The notes: generated by a model from the sequence alone, not told the origin. A stretch of DNA of 64,000 nt from Zingiber officinale (GCF_018446385.1 NC_055998.1:74704744-74768743), one strand, 5' to 3'. Counted from the stretch's first letter, positions 1 through 12,135 are shown. A program made the numbers and translations.

Positions 1-893
1 TCTAATACCCATGAAGAAGAAATAGATAAATTGACTTCTATAACATATATAACTGAGATAGAAGTCTCACTTCTCTTCCGTTTCACTTCCTCTAGGTACA
101 ACTTGCAGTTCTGCTTCCAGTGTTCATTTTCACCACAATGGAAGCAGGTTCCTTCCTTAGCAACCCCACCTTTGAATTTCAATGCATGAGTCTTGCCCTT
201 GCCTTTGGCTTGGGTTTTACCCTTACATTTAGGCTTCCACTTGCCTTTGCCCTTTGGCACCATCAAAATGGTACTAGGTTTTGTCTTCTTAAGGTTGAGT
301 TCAGCAGTTCTCAACATGCTCAACATCTCAGGCAATGACTTATCAATTTCATTCATGTTATAATTTATGACAAATTGACTGTAGCTTTCAGGCAATGATT
401 GCAAAATAAGGTCAGTGACCAATTCTTGGCCTAGTGGAAATCCCAATCGTTGTAGGTTCTCCACATACCCTATCATTTTGAGCACATAAGGTCCTACGGG
501 ACTTCCTTCTTGCATTTTGCATTGAAATAGAGCCTTGGAGATCTCAAATCTCTCATGTCTTGCTTGTCTTTGATATAGTTGTCTAAGATGTTCAACCATA
601 TCATAAGCATTCATATTCTCATGTTGCTTCTGAAGCTCAGAGTTCATGGTGGCGAGCATAAGACATGATACATCTAATGCATCATCTTGATGCTTCTTAT
701 AAGCATCCTTATCAGCTCTAGTGGCAGTCGTGGGGGGTGCTTCAGGAATGAGCTGCTCTAGGACGTACAACTTTCTTTTGTACTTGAGAACTATTCTTAG
801 ATTTCTGTATCAGTCCATGAAGTTAACTCTATTGAGCTTGTCCTTATCAAGGACAGATCGTAGAGAGAGAGTATTCAACGTATTTGACAACAT
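1..893 (-). pseudogene. gag of copia element E (N-terminal and zinc-knuckle part)
   Basis: This is the capsid/nucleocapsid gene of a Ty1/copia retrotransposon, read leftward and running off the window. The ATG is at 893-891. The reading is a typical copia gag: an N-terminal segment (LDKDKLNRVNFMD), a UBN2-type middle with FEISKALFQCKMQEG and LPESYSQFVINYNMNE, a Lys/Gly-rich linker, and a CCHC knuckle CFHCGENEHWKQNC. One in-frame TGA lies at 810-812, where the family has Trp. Otherwise the frame stays open for about 290 codons to the window edge, so the copy is damaged but not old. Protease and pol should follow to the left of base 1. Confidence 0.87.
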
Positions 894-2015
894 GGTGATC
901 TACAACAATAAAATGCAGAAATAAGTATCATATTTAGGTCATTTAATTAGGCCTTTAATTAAATGATTCTCCCACTGAATTGTAAAGCTTTAGTAGGAGC
1001 AAGTCATGGATGTGGTGTTACCCACACTACTAGCTCCAAGTCCAATCGCATTGACATTCATGTGGGGCAAGATCCATATTATACCTTATCTTGAGTTAGC
1101 TTTGGCTAATCACCTAAGACTTAGTATAACATAGGTAGGTAACGTTTACCAATTACATCATATGTAACTCTTGTATCATTGGGTGAACAAGATTATTTGT
1201 TCATTTGCCCATCTTATGAAATTCATATTATAACTCATCTTTATAGATTTGGTTAATCGCCCAAGATTAGTATAATTTGAATTTCATCATATGTGATATG
1301 CCTCTACGTTCTCAACTTAGTTAAGTCACACCTAAAGTTTAATAGTCGAACATCATAATTGTCCTGTCGCACTCTAGCAAGATAAATCAAGTCACTTTGC
1401 TTTGGTAAAACCTGACTACAATTGATTGAGCTAGAAGTGAGTACCAAACTTTGGTAGACATATATAAAAAAGAGATCTAATCATGATTAAACTACACATG
1501 CATCGCATAGCATATCATGACATACATCATATATATGCATCAAATAAAACATGACATGGTTATGCCCCCATTTTCTATGATCCTCTCAAGCCAATGAGAA
1601 GATCATAAGGTCAACCTAGGTCAGAACATCTTCTCCAAGTGCTTCGAAAGTCGTCATGTGTTGTTGTCCTTATCCTTTTTCACCGTCATCCAGTAGACTT
1701 GTTCTTTTCTAATTTGTACATTACAAAACCTAAAGAAACTTCGAATTACATTCGAGGGTAGTCTAAATTTACAACAAAAAAGAAAAGGGAGAGGCACAAC
1801 ACGCAGGTCGTATTATGAATTACAACACACATCCAATTACATCGGGGTTAAGGGCCATTACCATGAACCATGTCACATAACATTCACAATATTTTATGGC
1901 ATAAACCTACTATGATTTAAACAAAGGCTTATGAGTCGCAATGCCAAGGCAGTCCCGCTAGCCGATTAGCGGGTGGGGGTCAAGGAGGCAGCGCCCCTTG
2001 CGAGGTGGGGGGGGT
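894..2015 (-). other. Leader of element E (distal part)
   Basis: This noncoding stretch lies between the E gag start and the insertion point of element A. I see no credible reading frame. It has a G-rich end (about 1960-2015) that continues at 24579 beyond element A. It is assigned as the 5' untranslated leader of E by position and by the shared target duplication, not by sequence identity to a known leader. Confidence 0.6.
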
Positions 2016-4635
2016 TGTTGGTTGCTATGCGGAATATCATACCGGTTCCCCTGTACAAAAATTTTGTACAAGTCCTGAACCTTTACTAACAACCTATTAT
2101 GTTCCTTAGAAATTAAATTAGGAATCACAAATGGAACTTAATATTATTGATTCCAAATTTAACTTATCTGTTCTTAGTGGTTTAAACTTGGATCGCAAAC
2201 GATGCTTAACATTATTGATCCAAATCCACCCATGTTACAAATTCAATTAAATATTAATTTCTAAAATTGGCTTCCAAGACTGCATGACGAGACACTAGGC
2301 CTTCTTGGGTATGAGATCATCCACCACCACCTACACAAAGCCTTTTAAAGAAATTTAATATTCAATTTCCTTATATAACCCTAGGTTTAACCAAAAGGAA
2401 CAATCGAATCACAAATTTGAAACACAAAGAAAAATACAAACTCGAATCACAAAATCGAAACCTAGAATCATATGCCTCTTGTGTTTGGTATTGCAAAAAC
2501 TATACAAAGAAAACTAGTATGTTGCGGAATAGAAATTACTAGCTATATCTTTCTTTGTAAACAACAACCTCTTGATCTTCTACCGTATTCCTCTTCTTAT
2601 CTCGGACGTTGTGTGGGCGACGATCTATCGGGATGAGAACCACTCAAACCCTTCTTCTTCCTTCTTCCAAGTTTCGGCCAAGCAAGCTTCTCCAAGAGAT
2701 TATAAGTCTCAGCCACCAACCAAGCTCCAAGGAAAACTAGGAAACAAAACCTCATTTCTCTTCTTCTTCTCCAAGCTAGATCCAGCCACCAAAATAAGCT
2801 CCTAGAGGTTGATGAGGTTCGGCCACTAAGGAGGAAGTAAAGGAGGAGATGGAGAGATCATATGGCCGGCCACTACCAAGGAAGAAAAGAGAGAGAAAAA
2901 ATAGAAGAGAGTTCTAAGGTGAAGGCACCTCTAACCCCTCTTTTATATTCTTTGGTCTTGGCAAATAAGAAAATTTAATTATTATTAAAATTCTCTTATA
3001 TTCTTTGCCTTTGGTTAATAAGGAAATTTTAATTAAAATTTCTTTTAACCCTTTATATGGCCGGCCACCTTCAAGAGCTCTAAATAAGGAAAATTTTGAA
3101 CACAAAATTAAACTTCCTTATTTGCTTCCAGAAATTTTTTAAAATAAAAATTTCTTTAATAATTTTTCCCTTCATGGTTGGTTATAAAATGAAACTTTTA
3201 TAAATTAAAATCTCTCTATTAAAACATATGGATGATTTACAAAGAGGAAAATTTTCTCTAAAATTAAAATCTTCCTTTCAATCTACAAATAAGGAAAGAC
3301 ATCAAATCTTTTCTTAATCTTTTGTAGAAACTATAAAAGGAAAGATTTAATTTTATAACTCTCTTTTAAAATCATGAGGGTGGTTTCACAAAAGGAAAGT
3401 TTTATCAAAAATTAAAATCTTCCTTTTAACTACAAATAAGGAAAGATATCAAACCTTTCTCTTAATCTTTTGTAGAAAGCTATAAAAGGAAAGATTTATA
3501 ATTTTAAAAATTCTGTTTTAAAATCATGGCTTCCACATAAGATAAGATTTTAAATTAAAATCCTTTTAATTTTATTAGGGCATGCCACAACAAGCTTGGA
3601 CTCCAAGTTATGGTCGGCACCCTTAACTTGGCTCAATCCTTGGCTTGGCCGACCCAAGCTTGGACTCCAAGCTTACTTGGCCGGCCACCTAAGGGTGGGT
3701 TGGAAGATGGGTATAGGTGGGTATAATTCTCTATATACAAGAGGCTACGATAGGGATTGAGAGGAGGAATTGGTTTTGGTCTCCCGATGAAATTAAGCTT
3801 CCCGTATTCGCCCCGAACAACCAACTTAATTTCATCAATAATAATTCATACCACTAAAGAATTATTATTGAACTACCGCACCAATCCCAAATTACATTTT
3901 TGGGCTCCTTATTATGAGTATGTTAGGCTCCCTGTGTTTAAGATATATAATATTCACTAATTAAATGAGTTACTTACAACTAACTTAATTAATATCTAGC
4001 TCCAAGAATAGTACCACTCAACGTTATCGTCATGCCGGACTAAGTTCACATGCAGAGTTTACATGACAATCCTTATGGGCTCCTCTTGGGGGCATCATCA
4101 ACCTAGATTACTAGGACACGATTTTCTTCTATAATCAACAACACACACTATAAATAATATCATTTCCCAACTTATCAGGCCTATTAATTTATCGAACTAA
4201 ATCGCACCCTTTAATAAGTCAAAGAAATAAATACAAGATATATGTGCTTGTTATTATATCAGGATTAAGAACACACACTTCCATAATAACAAAGGTCTTG
4301 TTCTTTTATTCAGTCGGTATAAAAAGAACTTACCTTAAATGGTCCAGCTTAATACACTCATAGTATACTAGTGTAATTTGTCAGTCAAGATAAACTAATA
4401 CCTAATACACTACGACTATTCCAATAGTTTGTTATTTTTCATCTTAGTCGTGAACTACTGTTTATAATTTATAAGGAATTGATAACATGATCTTCTGTGT
4501 GTGACACCACACACCATGTTATCTACAATATAAATTAATTGAATAACTACACTTAGCATATAAATGTTGGCATTTGACCAATGTGATTCTTAAATGTTTA
4601 TACAAAAAGCTAGACTTTTAGTATACACTCTAACA
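2016..4635 (-). repeat. 3' LTR of element A
   Basis: The LTR is 2620 bp with TG...CA ends: plus-strand TGTTGG at 2016 and CTAACA ending at 4635. It matches 21971-24578 closely along its length. A TATA-like sequence for leftward transcription lies near 2939-2948. A tandem duplication of about 145 bp (about 3241-3385 and 3390-3530, both containing AAATAAGGAAAGA) is present in both LTR copies, so it predates insertion. Small open frames here have counterparts in the other LTR only because the LTR is duplicated. Confidence 0.92.
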
Positions 4636-4650
4636 ATCTCCCACTTATAC
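4636..4650 (-). other. Polypurine tract of element A
   Basis: On the minus strand this reads as a purine-rich run (AAGTGGGAGAT) directly before the 3' LTR start TGTTAG. The same motif sits before the 3' LTR of the related element H (AAGTGAGAGAT, 37484-37494). Confidence 0.7.
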
Positions 4651-4655
4651 TAAAA

Positions 4656-5156
4656 GACTATGTTGTCATATATCCTGCCATACATCTGATTCTCAACCCC
4701 TCAATATGCCCATCAAAAGCTCTTGCCTTAAGGGTCTTAGTGAGAGGATCTTCCAGGTTATCACTTGATGCAATCTAGGCGGCAACAACTTCTCCTCGTT
4801 ATACGATGTCTCGTATTAGGTGGTACTTGCGCTCTATTGTATTTACTTGCCTTATGGCCCCGTGGTTCCTTCAAGTTTGCTACTACGCCTCTTATTATCA
4901 CAATACATTGTAATAATTTTGGGCAAACTCGGAATCACATCTAAGTCCATCATGAAGTTTCTGAGCCATACAGCTTCTATGGCTGCCTCAGAGGCTGCCA
5001 CATACTCAACTTCTATGGTGGAGAACAAAAAACATCTATGCTTAACACTCCTCCATTGTTATGGTTTTACTTCCTAAAGTAAACACAAAACCCCGAGGTC
5101 GACTTACTATTGTCCTTATCTTATTGGAAGTCAAAATCCGTGTAACCCACAGAAAA
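4656..5156 (-). pseudogene. RNase H end of element A pol
   Basis: Leftward reading gives copia RNase H motifs such as STIEVEYVAASEAA, EAVWLRNFMMDLDVI and a YCDN catalytic segment. The frame is then lost in shifts and stops toward the polypurine tract. The upstream part of the domain is at 17751 onward. The two pieces join when the C insertion is removed, as comparison with the uninterrupted copy in H (about 36990-37472) shows. Nonfunctional. Confidence 0.82.
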
Positions 5157-6678
5157 TAATCTGTTAGTTAGAGCCCTAGAGTCAATCATTTGATGATTAT
5201 ATGGACTCATGTATATCATATTCTTGTATATATATATTAAGGCATTTGGTTTTTTGGTTATTATGCTTATTTTTATTAGTGCCAGATAAAATAAGTATAG
5301 TAACGTCCTTAAGTAGAAGGTTCTTACCTATATCAATCGATTGGTTGAATCGATAGTGAGATGATATAGGAAACACTACTCTAAATCATTCCTAGTCGAG
5401 TATTAACATTCAGGGACAATGTTAATACAATAAGACTAGCATGTAGGTCAGCTCGATGACTTGATCTCACAAGTCATGGATATAGAGATATCAAGCTGAC
5501 ACATGAGTATGCATTAGAGAATGTATACTGAATGACCCGCCATGAGAAAGTATCATGGATCGTTATATGAGTGTCATATACTTTCTCATGTGGCTATTAG
5601 TATGACTATTAGTCCTTTGACCTGAAGTCGCCATGGATCCCTACATAAGGAGTTATGTACTTTGGTTTCGTCAAACGTCACGCGTAATAGGGTGGACTAT
5701 AAAGGCGATTACTGGGTATGTAACAAATTATGCAGAAGGATGTGAGTGATGTAGATGGGATCTATCCCTACCATATGACGGGAGCGACATCAATATTCTT
5801 GATAGAGTTAGACCACGAAGTGCATGGTCATGCCCAAATGAGTCAACATTAGATGTTGAGCTCATTTGATCGAGTGAGTCTACTTGGAGTTCAAGATTTA
5901 GATTGATTAGAGGATGACACGGTCTATGCCTCATATTGATCAATCTAGATGTCTAGGATAGAAGGACAATGTCACATATTGTGAGGAGTCACAATTAGTA
6001 GTCACAAGGTGATGTTGGATCTCGGCATTTCTTGTAACTTGGGTAGTAATGATGTGTTGCTAGATACCGCTCATTACTTATGCTCCTAAATAGGTTTAGG
6101 GCATTGCCAACGTTACAAGAACCTATAGGGTCACACACTTAGGACATTTAGATGGAGATTTGGTTCATATAATGAACAAAGAGGATTAGATTCATTTGAT
6201 GAATCAAATTGGATTAATAGTAATCCAAATTGGGCTATTTGAGTTAGACTCAAGTTGATTCATGTATTTAATGAGTCTAATTTAGATTATGACTCATTAG
6301 ATCAATTTAATTTAATGAATTAGATTCATTATATTAAGTTGACTTGAATCAAATAGTTAGATTAGATCAACCATGAGAGAGATTGAGTCAAGTTTGACTT
6401 GACTAGAGAGGAAGAGTAAGAGTCAAGTTTGACTTGACTCTTTGCCACATCATGAGTGAGGTGGCAAGATGTGGACCAATAGTGTTGTTCCACATCATCT
6501 TGTTTTGCCACCTCATGGAGGTTACAAGCCTCCATTGCATTTAATGTGGGTTGGCCACATTAAATGAGTGGAGGTTGTTGGTGCGGTTAGCACTAACGAT
6601 TTAACCCAGGTTTTGATGAATGACAAATCAGGTTAAGTTAGTTTGTTTTTGTCTGGCACTTTGATCGAGTGTGCAGGA

Positions 6679-6924
6679 GAAGTCCAGACAGGTCGACGGG
6701 CTGACCGGATGTCTGGCACGAAGTCCAGCTAGGTCGACGGGCTGACCGGATAGCTGGCGAGAAGTCCAAGCGGGTCGACGGGCTGACCGGACGCTTGGCG
6801 AGAAGTCCATTTAGGTCGACGGGCTGACCAGATAGCTGGCGAGAAGTCCAAGCGGGTCGACGGGCTGACCGGACGCTTGGCGAGAAGTCCAGACGGGTCG
6901 ACGGGCTGACCGGACGTCTGGCAG
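6679..6924 (+). repeat. Six 41-bp hairpin units in B LTR
   Basis: There are six head-to-tail units of exactly 41 bp, each starting GAAGTCC. Each has a constant core GGTCGACGGGCTGACC (one change in unit 4's downstream side) flanked by a variable 7-nt arm and its reverse complement: CCAGACA/TGTCTGG, CCAGCTA/TAGCTGG, CCAAGCG/CGCTTGG (twice) and CCAGACG/CGTCTGG. Unit 4 is CCATTTA/TAGCTGG and only partly pairs. The core adds an inner GGTC/GACC stem. Confidence 0.93.
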
Positions 6925-7189
6925 GTAAGTGAGGTAAGTCACTGGAGGGGAGTGACTGTGAGGACGCGTTCCCGGGAAGGGGACATTAGGCGTCGATCCG
7001 GCTTAGATCCATTTCGGATGTCTAAGTCGAGATCGTGACTAGATTCCGGTCTCAGAAAGACGGAATCTAAGTCATACTCTTTTTATCTATCTGTTGAACT
7101 TTAACTGTGCTAACAATCTGTTTTACAGGATGTATATTTGCCTCGGACTAACTTTGTTTTGCAGGAAAAGGGAGTTTTCTGGAACAAGG

Positions 7190-7320
7190 TGGTCCGGCGC
7201 CGGATCCGGCGCCGGAAGGATCCGGCGCCGAAGGCAATTCTATCCAACCAAGTCGTCGCCACGTGGAGCATCTCGGTTTGTGCACTACGTCACATTCCGT
7301 GCGCCGAAGGGATCCAGCGC
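7190..7320 (+). other. GGCGCC-rich CpG segment of B LTR
   Basis: Repeated GGCGCC and GGATCC palindromes lie just upstream of the TATA box, including the palindromic run GGCGCCGGATCCGGCGCC near 7198-7217. The 3' LTR has the equivalent segment (13798-13910) in different wording, including the palindrome TCCAGGCGCCTGGA. It is a likely methylation and promoter-control region of the LTR. Confidence 0.7.
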
Positions 7321-7325
7321 TGAAG

Positions 7326-7334
7326 ATATAAAAG
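7326..7334 (+). promoter_or_regulatory. TATA box of B 5' LTR
   Basis: ATATAAAAG lies after the GC-rich segment. The 3' LTR has the same box at about 13915-13923, in matching context. Confidence 0.7.
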
Positions 7335-7695
7335 AAGCCCCGACGGGAGCTTCGGATGTAACAAACGAGAACTCTTCTCTGCGGTCTTCTTTGCTCGACA
7401 CGCCAACAACGCTCCGACAAAAGTGCTCCTCCGGTTTTTATTTAATCTTCTTTGTCGGTATTGCTTTATAGTCACTAGCACTTCCTGTACTTATTCTGTA
7501 ATCATATTTCGACTTGTTAGTGATTGCCCAACGAAAGTGGTCAAGGACCACGGGCCTTCGAGTAGGAGTCGTCACAGGCTCCGAACGAAGTAAAAACATC
7601 TGTGTCTATTTTATTTTTCCGCTGCGTTTATACTCTAAGTTTTCGAATCGATATTCACCCCCCCCCCCCTCTATCGAATCTAATGGTCCTACAAG

Positions 7696-7707
7696 TGGTA
7701 TCAGAGC
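7696..7707 (+). other. Primer binding site of element B
   Basis: TGGTATCAGAGC, complementary to the initiator tRNA-Met 3' end, begins two bases after the LTR end at 7693. Confidence 0.93.
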
Positions 7708-8049
7708 AGGTACCGCTCTGATTTGGTGCAACCACCAATCAGGCAAAGGGGGGATTTTTTGAAAGAAAATTTAGATATTGTTTGTCTTTAAAATAAACAT
7801 TTTTGAAAAATACGCCTTTCGTTTTTTCCCTCCAAAACCATTTTTGAAAAATACATCGCCATCTCTTCACCATTGCTTAGTATTGACAAGATATTATATT
7901 TTCAAAAATTTGAAATAATATTTTTTATTAATATTTTAATAATATTTTATTAGTTTTTACGAAAATAGTGAAATATTTTTTTTTTCAACACTGCTAATCC
8001 AAGACCAAGTCTTGGGATCTTTTGTTTGTTTCTCTGTGTGCAAGAAATT

Positions 8050-9153
8050 ATGACTCTTCTAGAAGGACGGAACCCCTGCGAACCACCACCCTACGATCAT
8101 GAAGACTTCAACTACTGGAAGCGATTAATGGAATGCTTCTTAGGAAGCGTAGACATCGATTATATGCTAATTTTGAGGAAACCTTCTCAAAACTCGGAAC
8201 TGAATAAAAATGTAAGTAACATTATTTGTAATGTTTTACCTAACAATATTTTATGCAGATTAGAAAAGTACAAGAATGCATATGAGCTGTGGACCCAGTT
8301 GATCAAGCTTCACGAGATGCCGATGGAGCTAGAAGATCAAGTTAAAGTCGAATCCGGACTCGAGTCAGATCCAACAGAGAAGCCTGCTGAATTAGGGGTT
8401 GCGCTCAAGGTTAGTAATATTTACCAAAACACCCTTGCTAGTAGTAGTTTAAAATATGTGCCTGTTAATTTGGATATGTCTGAAAGTATATGTGAAAATA
8501 GTGTACATGACAATACTTGCAAAAATACCTCTAGGATATTTTCTGATAAAACAAATATAATTACTTTAGAAAATATAGAAAATCTGAAAATAATTAATAA
8601 ATCTAAAAATTTGAATTTAAACCTAAACAAATTTGAAAATTCAAACAAAAAAGATGACAAGGTCAATATTGATCTAGATAAAATTAATAAATTATTTAAT
8701 CTAGACAATATTAATCTAGAAAATGCTATCCAAAACCAAGATAATTTAATTAATAAGAAATTAAACTTTAAAGATAAAACTAATCTAATAAATTCAATTA
8801 ACCATATCAATTTAAAAGGCAAAGAAAATATAAGGATAAAATCAAAACGGAATTTAACAAACTTAAAATTAAATGTTAAAGATAACATATTAAACAAAAA
8901 TAATCTAGAAATTTCAAAATTAACAATTAATAAAAAGCTAAAAGATAAACCGTTAAGAAAATATAATTCAAACAGTTTAGTTAATTCAAATTTAAAAATA
9001 AATAAAAACTTAAACTTTAAAAATAAGTTATTAAAGAAAGATAATTCAATTAACCCAATAAAATTGAAATTGAAAGAACATTCAAATATTAAATACACTC
9101 TCTTAAAGAAAGATAATTTGACCAATTTAATTAATTCAAAATTAAAAACTTAA
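8050..9153 (+). CDS. Gag-like N-terminus fused to Asn/Lys/Leu/Ile-rich tail
   Basis: An open frame of about 367 codons. I chose the ATG at 8050 (MTLLEGRNPCEPPPY) because it gives the usual start of this gag type; an in-frame extension reaches 8026. Residues 1-100 resemble the DUF4219/UBN2 gag N-terminus (HEDFNYWKRLMECFL, ELWTQLIKLHE). The rest lacks the second half of the gag domain and a CCHC knuckle. After about residue 160 it becomes a low-complexity Asn/Lys/Leu/Ile tract that mirrors AT-rich repetitive DNA. The homologous F gag (26479-26969) shows a longer normal UBN2 portion. It may be translated as a trans-acting or inert gag fragment, or be open by composition alone. Confidence 0.55.
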   Translation: MTLLEGRNPCEPPPYDHEDFNYWKRLMECFLGSVDIDYMLILRKPSQNSELNKNVSNIICNVLPNNILCRLEKYKNAYELWTQLIKLHEMPMELEDQVKVESGLESDPTEKPAELGVALKVSNIYQNTLASSSLKYVPVNLDMSESICENSVHDNTCKNTSRIFSDKTNIITLENIENLKIINKSKNLNLNLNKFENSNKKDDKVNIDLDKINKLFNLDNINLENAIQNQDNLINKKLNFKDKTNLINSINHINLKGKENIRIKSKRNLTNLKLNVKDNILNKNNLEISKLTINKKLKDKPLRKYNSNSLVNSNLKINKNLNFKNKLLKKDNSINPIKLKLKEHSNIKYTLLKKDNLTNLINSKLKT

Positions 9154-9964
9154 ATTTAAATTACAAATTAAACATTACAACTTAACTAAAACAAACTCTA
9201 ATTATACAAAAATCTTAAATTAAAGACCAATGATTTAGGGGGAGGCTCCAGAATAGCTGGCACCTCCAAAACTAACTTACCCGACAGGGTAACCCAAACA
9301 AACTAACCCGGCAGGGCAATTAGGATTAGTTAAAAAGAGGCCAAGTTTAACTTGAATCATGGTACTGGTGAAGTTTTTGGATGATAGTACGTTATGGAAG
9401 CTTGGGCATCGCATGTCTAGAAAGATATGGCTTCGATCTGGTGCATTTGGCCAAGTGGAACTGACCGAAGCTACCCTTAAATGGATCCTAACTAGTTAGA
9501 CCAAGGTTTAATACTAAGCTCCGTGGATAGGACTATTCGGAAAACTTCGAAAGGTTGGCTACTTCTAATGACGTCCAAGTGACTCACCAAGCTTAGAAGT
9601 TTATCCGAAAAATGCCTATTTGTTGAGACCAAAGCTAAACCTAAATCTAACAAAAGTTAAACCAAACTCTGTAATTAAATCTAATTCATCTCACAAAATT
9701 ATAGCATTCCCTGATTGATAATCTAGATCGGGTGAGATGAATAAGGATCAAATTAATTTTCAAATTAAATTAAAAATAATTAAAATTAAATTTCAAATTG
9801 AATTTCAAATTAAAATTAAATTTTTAATTACAAATTAAATTAAAATTAATTAAAATTAAATTTCGACTTTCAAATTGAATTTCAAATTCACATTAAATTT
9901 CGAATTAATTAAAAATTAAATTAAAAACTAAATCATTTTAAAAATTACTAATTAACCTTGAAAA

Positions 9965-10880
9965 TTATGTTAAAAATTCATTAAAAATTATTTAAAAAAT
10001 TCTATAAAAACTATTTAAAAAAAAATTTATTTAAAATTTATTTAAAAATTCTTTAAAAACTATTTTAAATTCTTCAAAAAATTATTTTAAAAATTCTTTA
10101 AAAAATTATTTTAAAAATTCTTTAAAAACTATTTTAAAAATTCTTTAAAAATTATTTTAAACTCTTTAAAAATTCTTTAAAAATTATTTTAAAAACTCTT
10201 TAAAAACTATTTTAAAAATTCTTTAAAAATCATTTTAAAAACTTTAAAAAATTCTTTTAAAAATTATTTTAAAAACTCTTTTAAAAATCATTTTAAAAAC
10301 ATTAAAAAATTCTTTTAAAACTTCTTTTAAAACATTTTAAAAATTATTTTAAAAACTTTAAAAAATTCTTTTAAAAATTATTTTAAAAACTCTTTTAAAA
10401 TCATTTTAAAAACTTTGAAAAATTCTTTGAAAAATTATTTTAAAACATTTTTATTTTTAAAAAACTCTTTTAAAAATCATTTTCAAAACTTTAAAAAATT
10501 CTTTTAAAAAAAAACTACATTAAAAATCATTTTAAAAACTTTCAAAAATTCTTTTAAAAATTATTTTAAAACATTTTTAAAATTATTTTAAAAACTCCAT
10601 TAAAAATCATTTTAAAAACTTTAAAAAATTCTTTTAAAAATTAATTTAAAACATTTTAAAAATTATTTTAAAAACTCCTTTAAAAATAATTTTAAAAAAA
10701 AACTTTAAAAAATTATTTTAAAAATTCTTTTAAAACTTTTTAAAAATCATTTTAAAAACTATTTTAAAAATCATTTTAAAAACTTTAAAAAATTATTTCA
10801 AAAATTATTTTAAAAACTTTTAAAAATCATTTAAAAACTATTTTAAAAATCATTTTAAAACTATTTAAAAATTATGTATC
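9965..10880 (+). repeat. Degenerate AT-rich tandem array
   Basis: There are many variants of a roughly 25-bp unit, TTTTAAAAATTCTTTAAAAA/TTATT, with alternating AAAA and TTTT blocks. The array is imperfect, as expected of slippage in a non-selected spacer. Confidence 0.8.
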
Positions 10881-12067
10881 ATTTTGAAAAATTCTTCTTA
10901 TTTTTTCACTATAATAAAATTCTTTTAACTAAAAAAAAATAGTAATAATAAATTATCTCTATAGACTATTTTCACTTTAAAAATTATTATTTTGACCTTA
11001 AACTTATTTTTAATCTTAAACATCATTTTAACCTTAAAACATTTTTTTTAACTTACTGAAAACTAGATCTTAAATTAAAACGCTGTAAAACTTAATTTAA
11101 ACATTACTTTTCAACTTAATTTAACCTAACTGAAAATTAAAACTTAAATTAAAACTTAAAAATTTAACTTAAACTTAAAACTTAAACCTAAATTAATCAC
11201 TGATATTAATTTTAATCTAAAATCAAAACTGAATTGAACGTATATTAATTGTCATTATAAAAATCATTTTAAAATCCTGTTAAAAATCCCTTAAAAATAA
11301 TAATAATTATAATTCTTTTAAATTCATTTAAAACTTAGACACCTAACTTAAAAACTTAAATTCCGTTAACTTTAACTTTAAACTTAATTATGTAATTAAT
11401 AAGTAGAACTTAATTATTTAAGTTTAACTTTATTTGAGAACTAAGCTTGATTTGATTAGAACCTAGGTTTAACCTTAGTAAAAATATTAAAATTACTCTA
11501 AGTCATTTTTCTTAATCAACCTTTAAAATATGAATTATTTTTATTAAAGTTTGACTTAAATTGAACCTTACTTAACCTTGTTTAATAACGAGTTTAGCTT
11601 CAAATTACCACCAACTTTAAACTAAGTCAATCCAACTTAAAAGGAACTAAATGAAAAGTTAAATTACAACTAACACCTTCATCAATTAATACAAAATTTA
11701 GATTATAGCACAATTTAATCAATAAATTATTAATATTGATCAATTATTGAATTAATAACAACTTATCTTACTTAACATTACACTAAAGGTTAATTTATTT
11801 CAACTTAATCTAACATTAATTACGGTTAGTCAAATTTAAATGAACAATTTTATAAAGATAATTATACAATCGTCTAAAACACTTAGGTACGAAAATATGT
11901 TACGGTTGTAAAATTTTATATTAAGGGGAAGTAATAAATAAGGAGGATTAATAAATTAAAGGAGTATCAAATTAAGGGGGAGGTTTATTTTTTAATTATC
12001 TCCTTAAGTGTTATTTTTTAATCTTCTCTTTAAAATCTCTCTAGAAAATTCTACCTCAATTTTAAAA

Positions 12068-12076
<9 letters not shown>

Positions 12077-12133
<57 letters not shown>
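12077..12133. repeat. (TA)n microsatellite
   Basis: An uninterrupted TA dinucleotide run of about 57 bp, preceded by an oligo-A stretch. Confidence 0.95.

Positions 12134-12135
<2 letters not shown>

Larger units (their letters stand above)
6576..7693 (+). repeat. 5' LTR of element B
   Basis: The LTR is 1118 bp, TGTTGG...CCTACA. In order it holds six 41-bp hairpin units (6679-6924), a GC-rich palindromic segment (about 7190-7320), a TATA box (7326-7334) and a C-run near 7660 before the end. It matches the 3' LTR at 13222-14165 plus 17058-17184, with small length differences in the hairpin array and GC-rich segment. Confidence 0.93.

Noticed and set aside
2572..2805. Open frame repeated at 22514-22747, suggesting a conserved protein
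   Set aside because: Both lie at the same place in the two LTRs of element A, so similarity reflects LTR duplication, and the strand is antisense to element transcription.
6628..6810. Pro/Arg-rich repetitive frames at 6628-6810 and 13274-13546
   Set aside because: They are translations of the 41-bp hairpin units; a repeat of 41 is not a multiple of three, so no stable peptide repeat would be kept.
6679..6924. Possible CRISPR-like array (regular repeats with variable parts)
   Set aside because: Units are contiguous with palindromic variable arms, inside a plant LTR; there are no spacers or cas genes.
8421..9125. 234-codon hydrophobic Phe/Leu-rich frame antisense to the B gag-like frame
   Set aside because: It is the reverse complement of the Asn/Lys/Ile/Leu tract in AT-rich DNA; no family resemblance.
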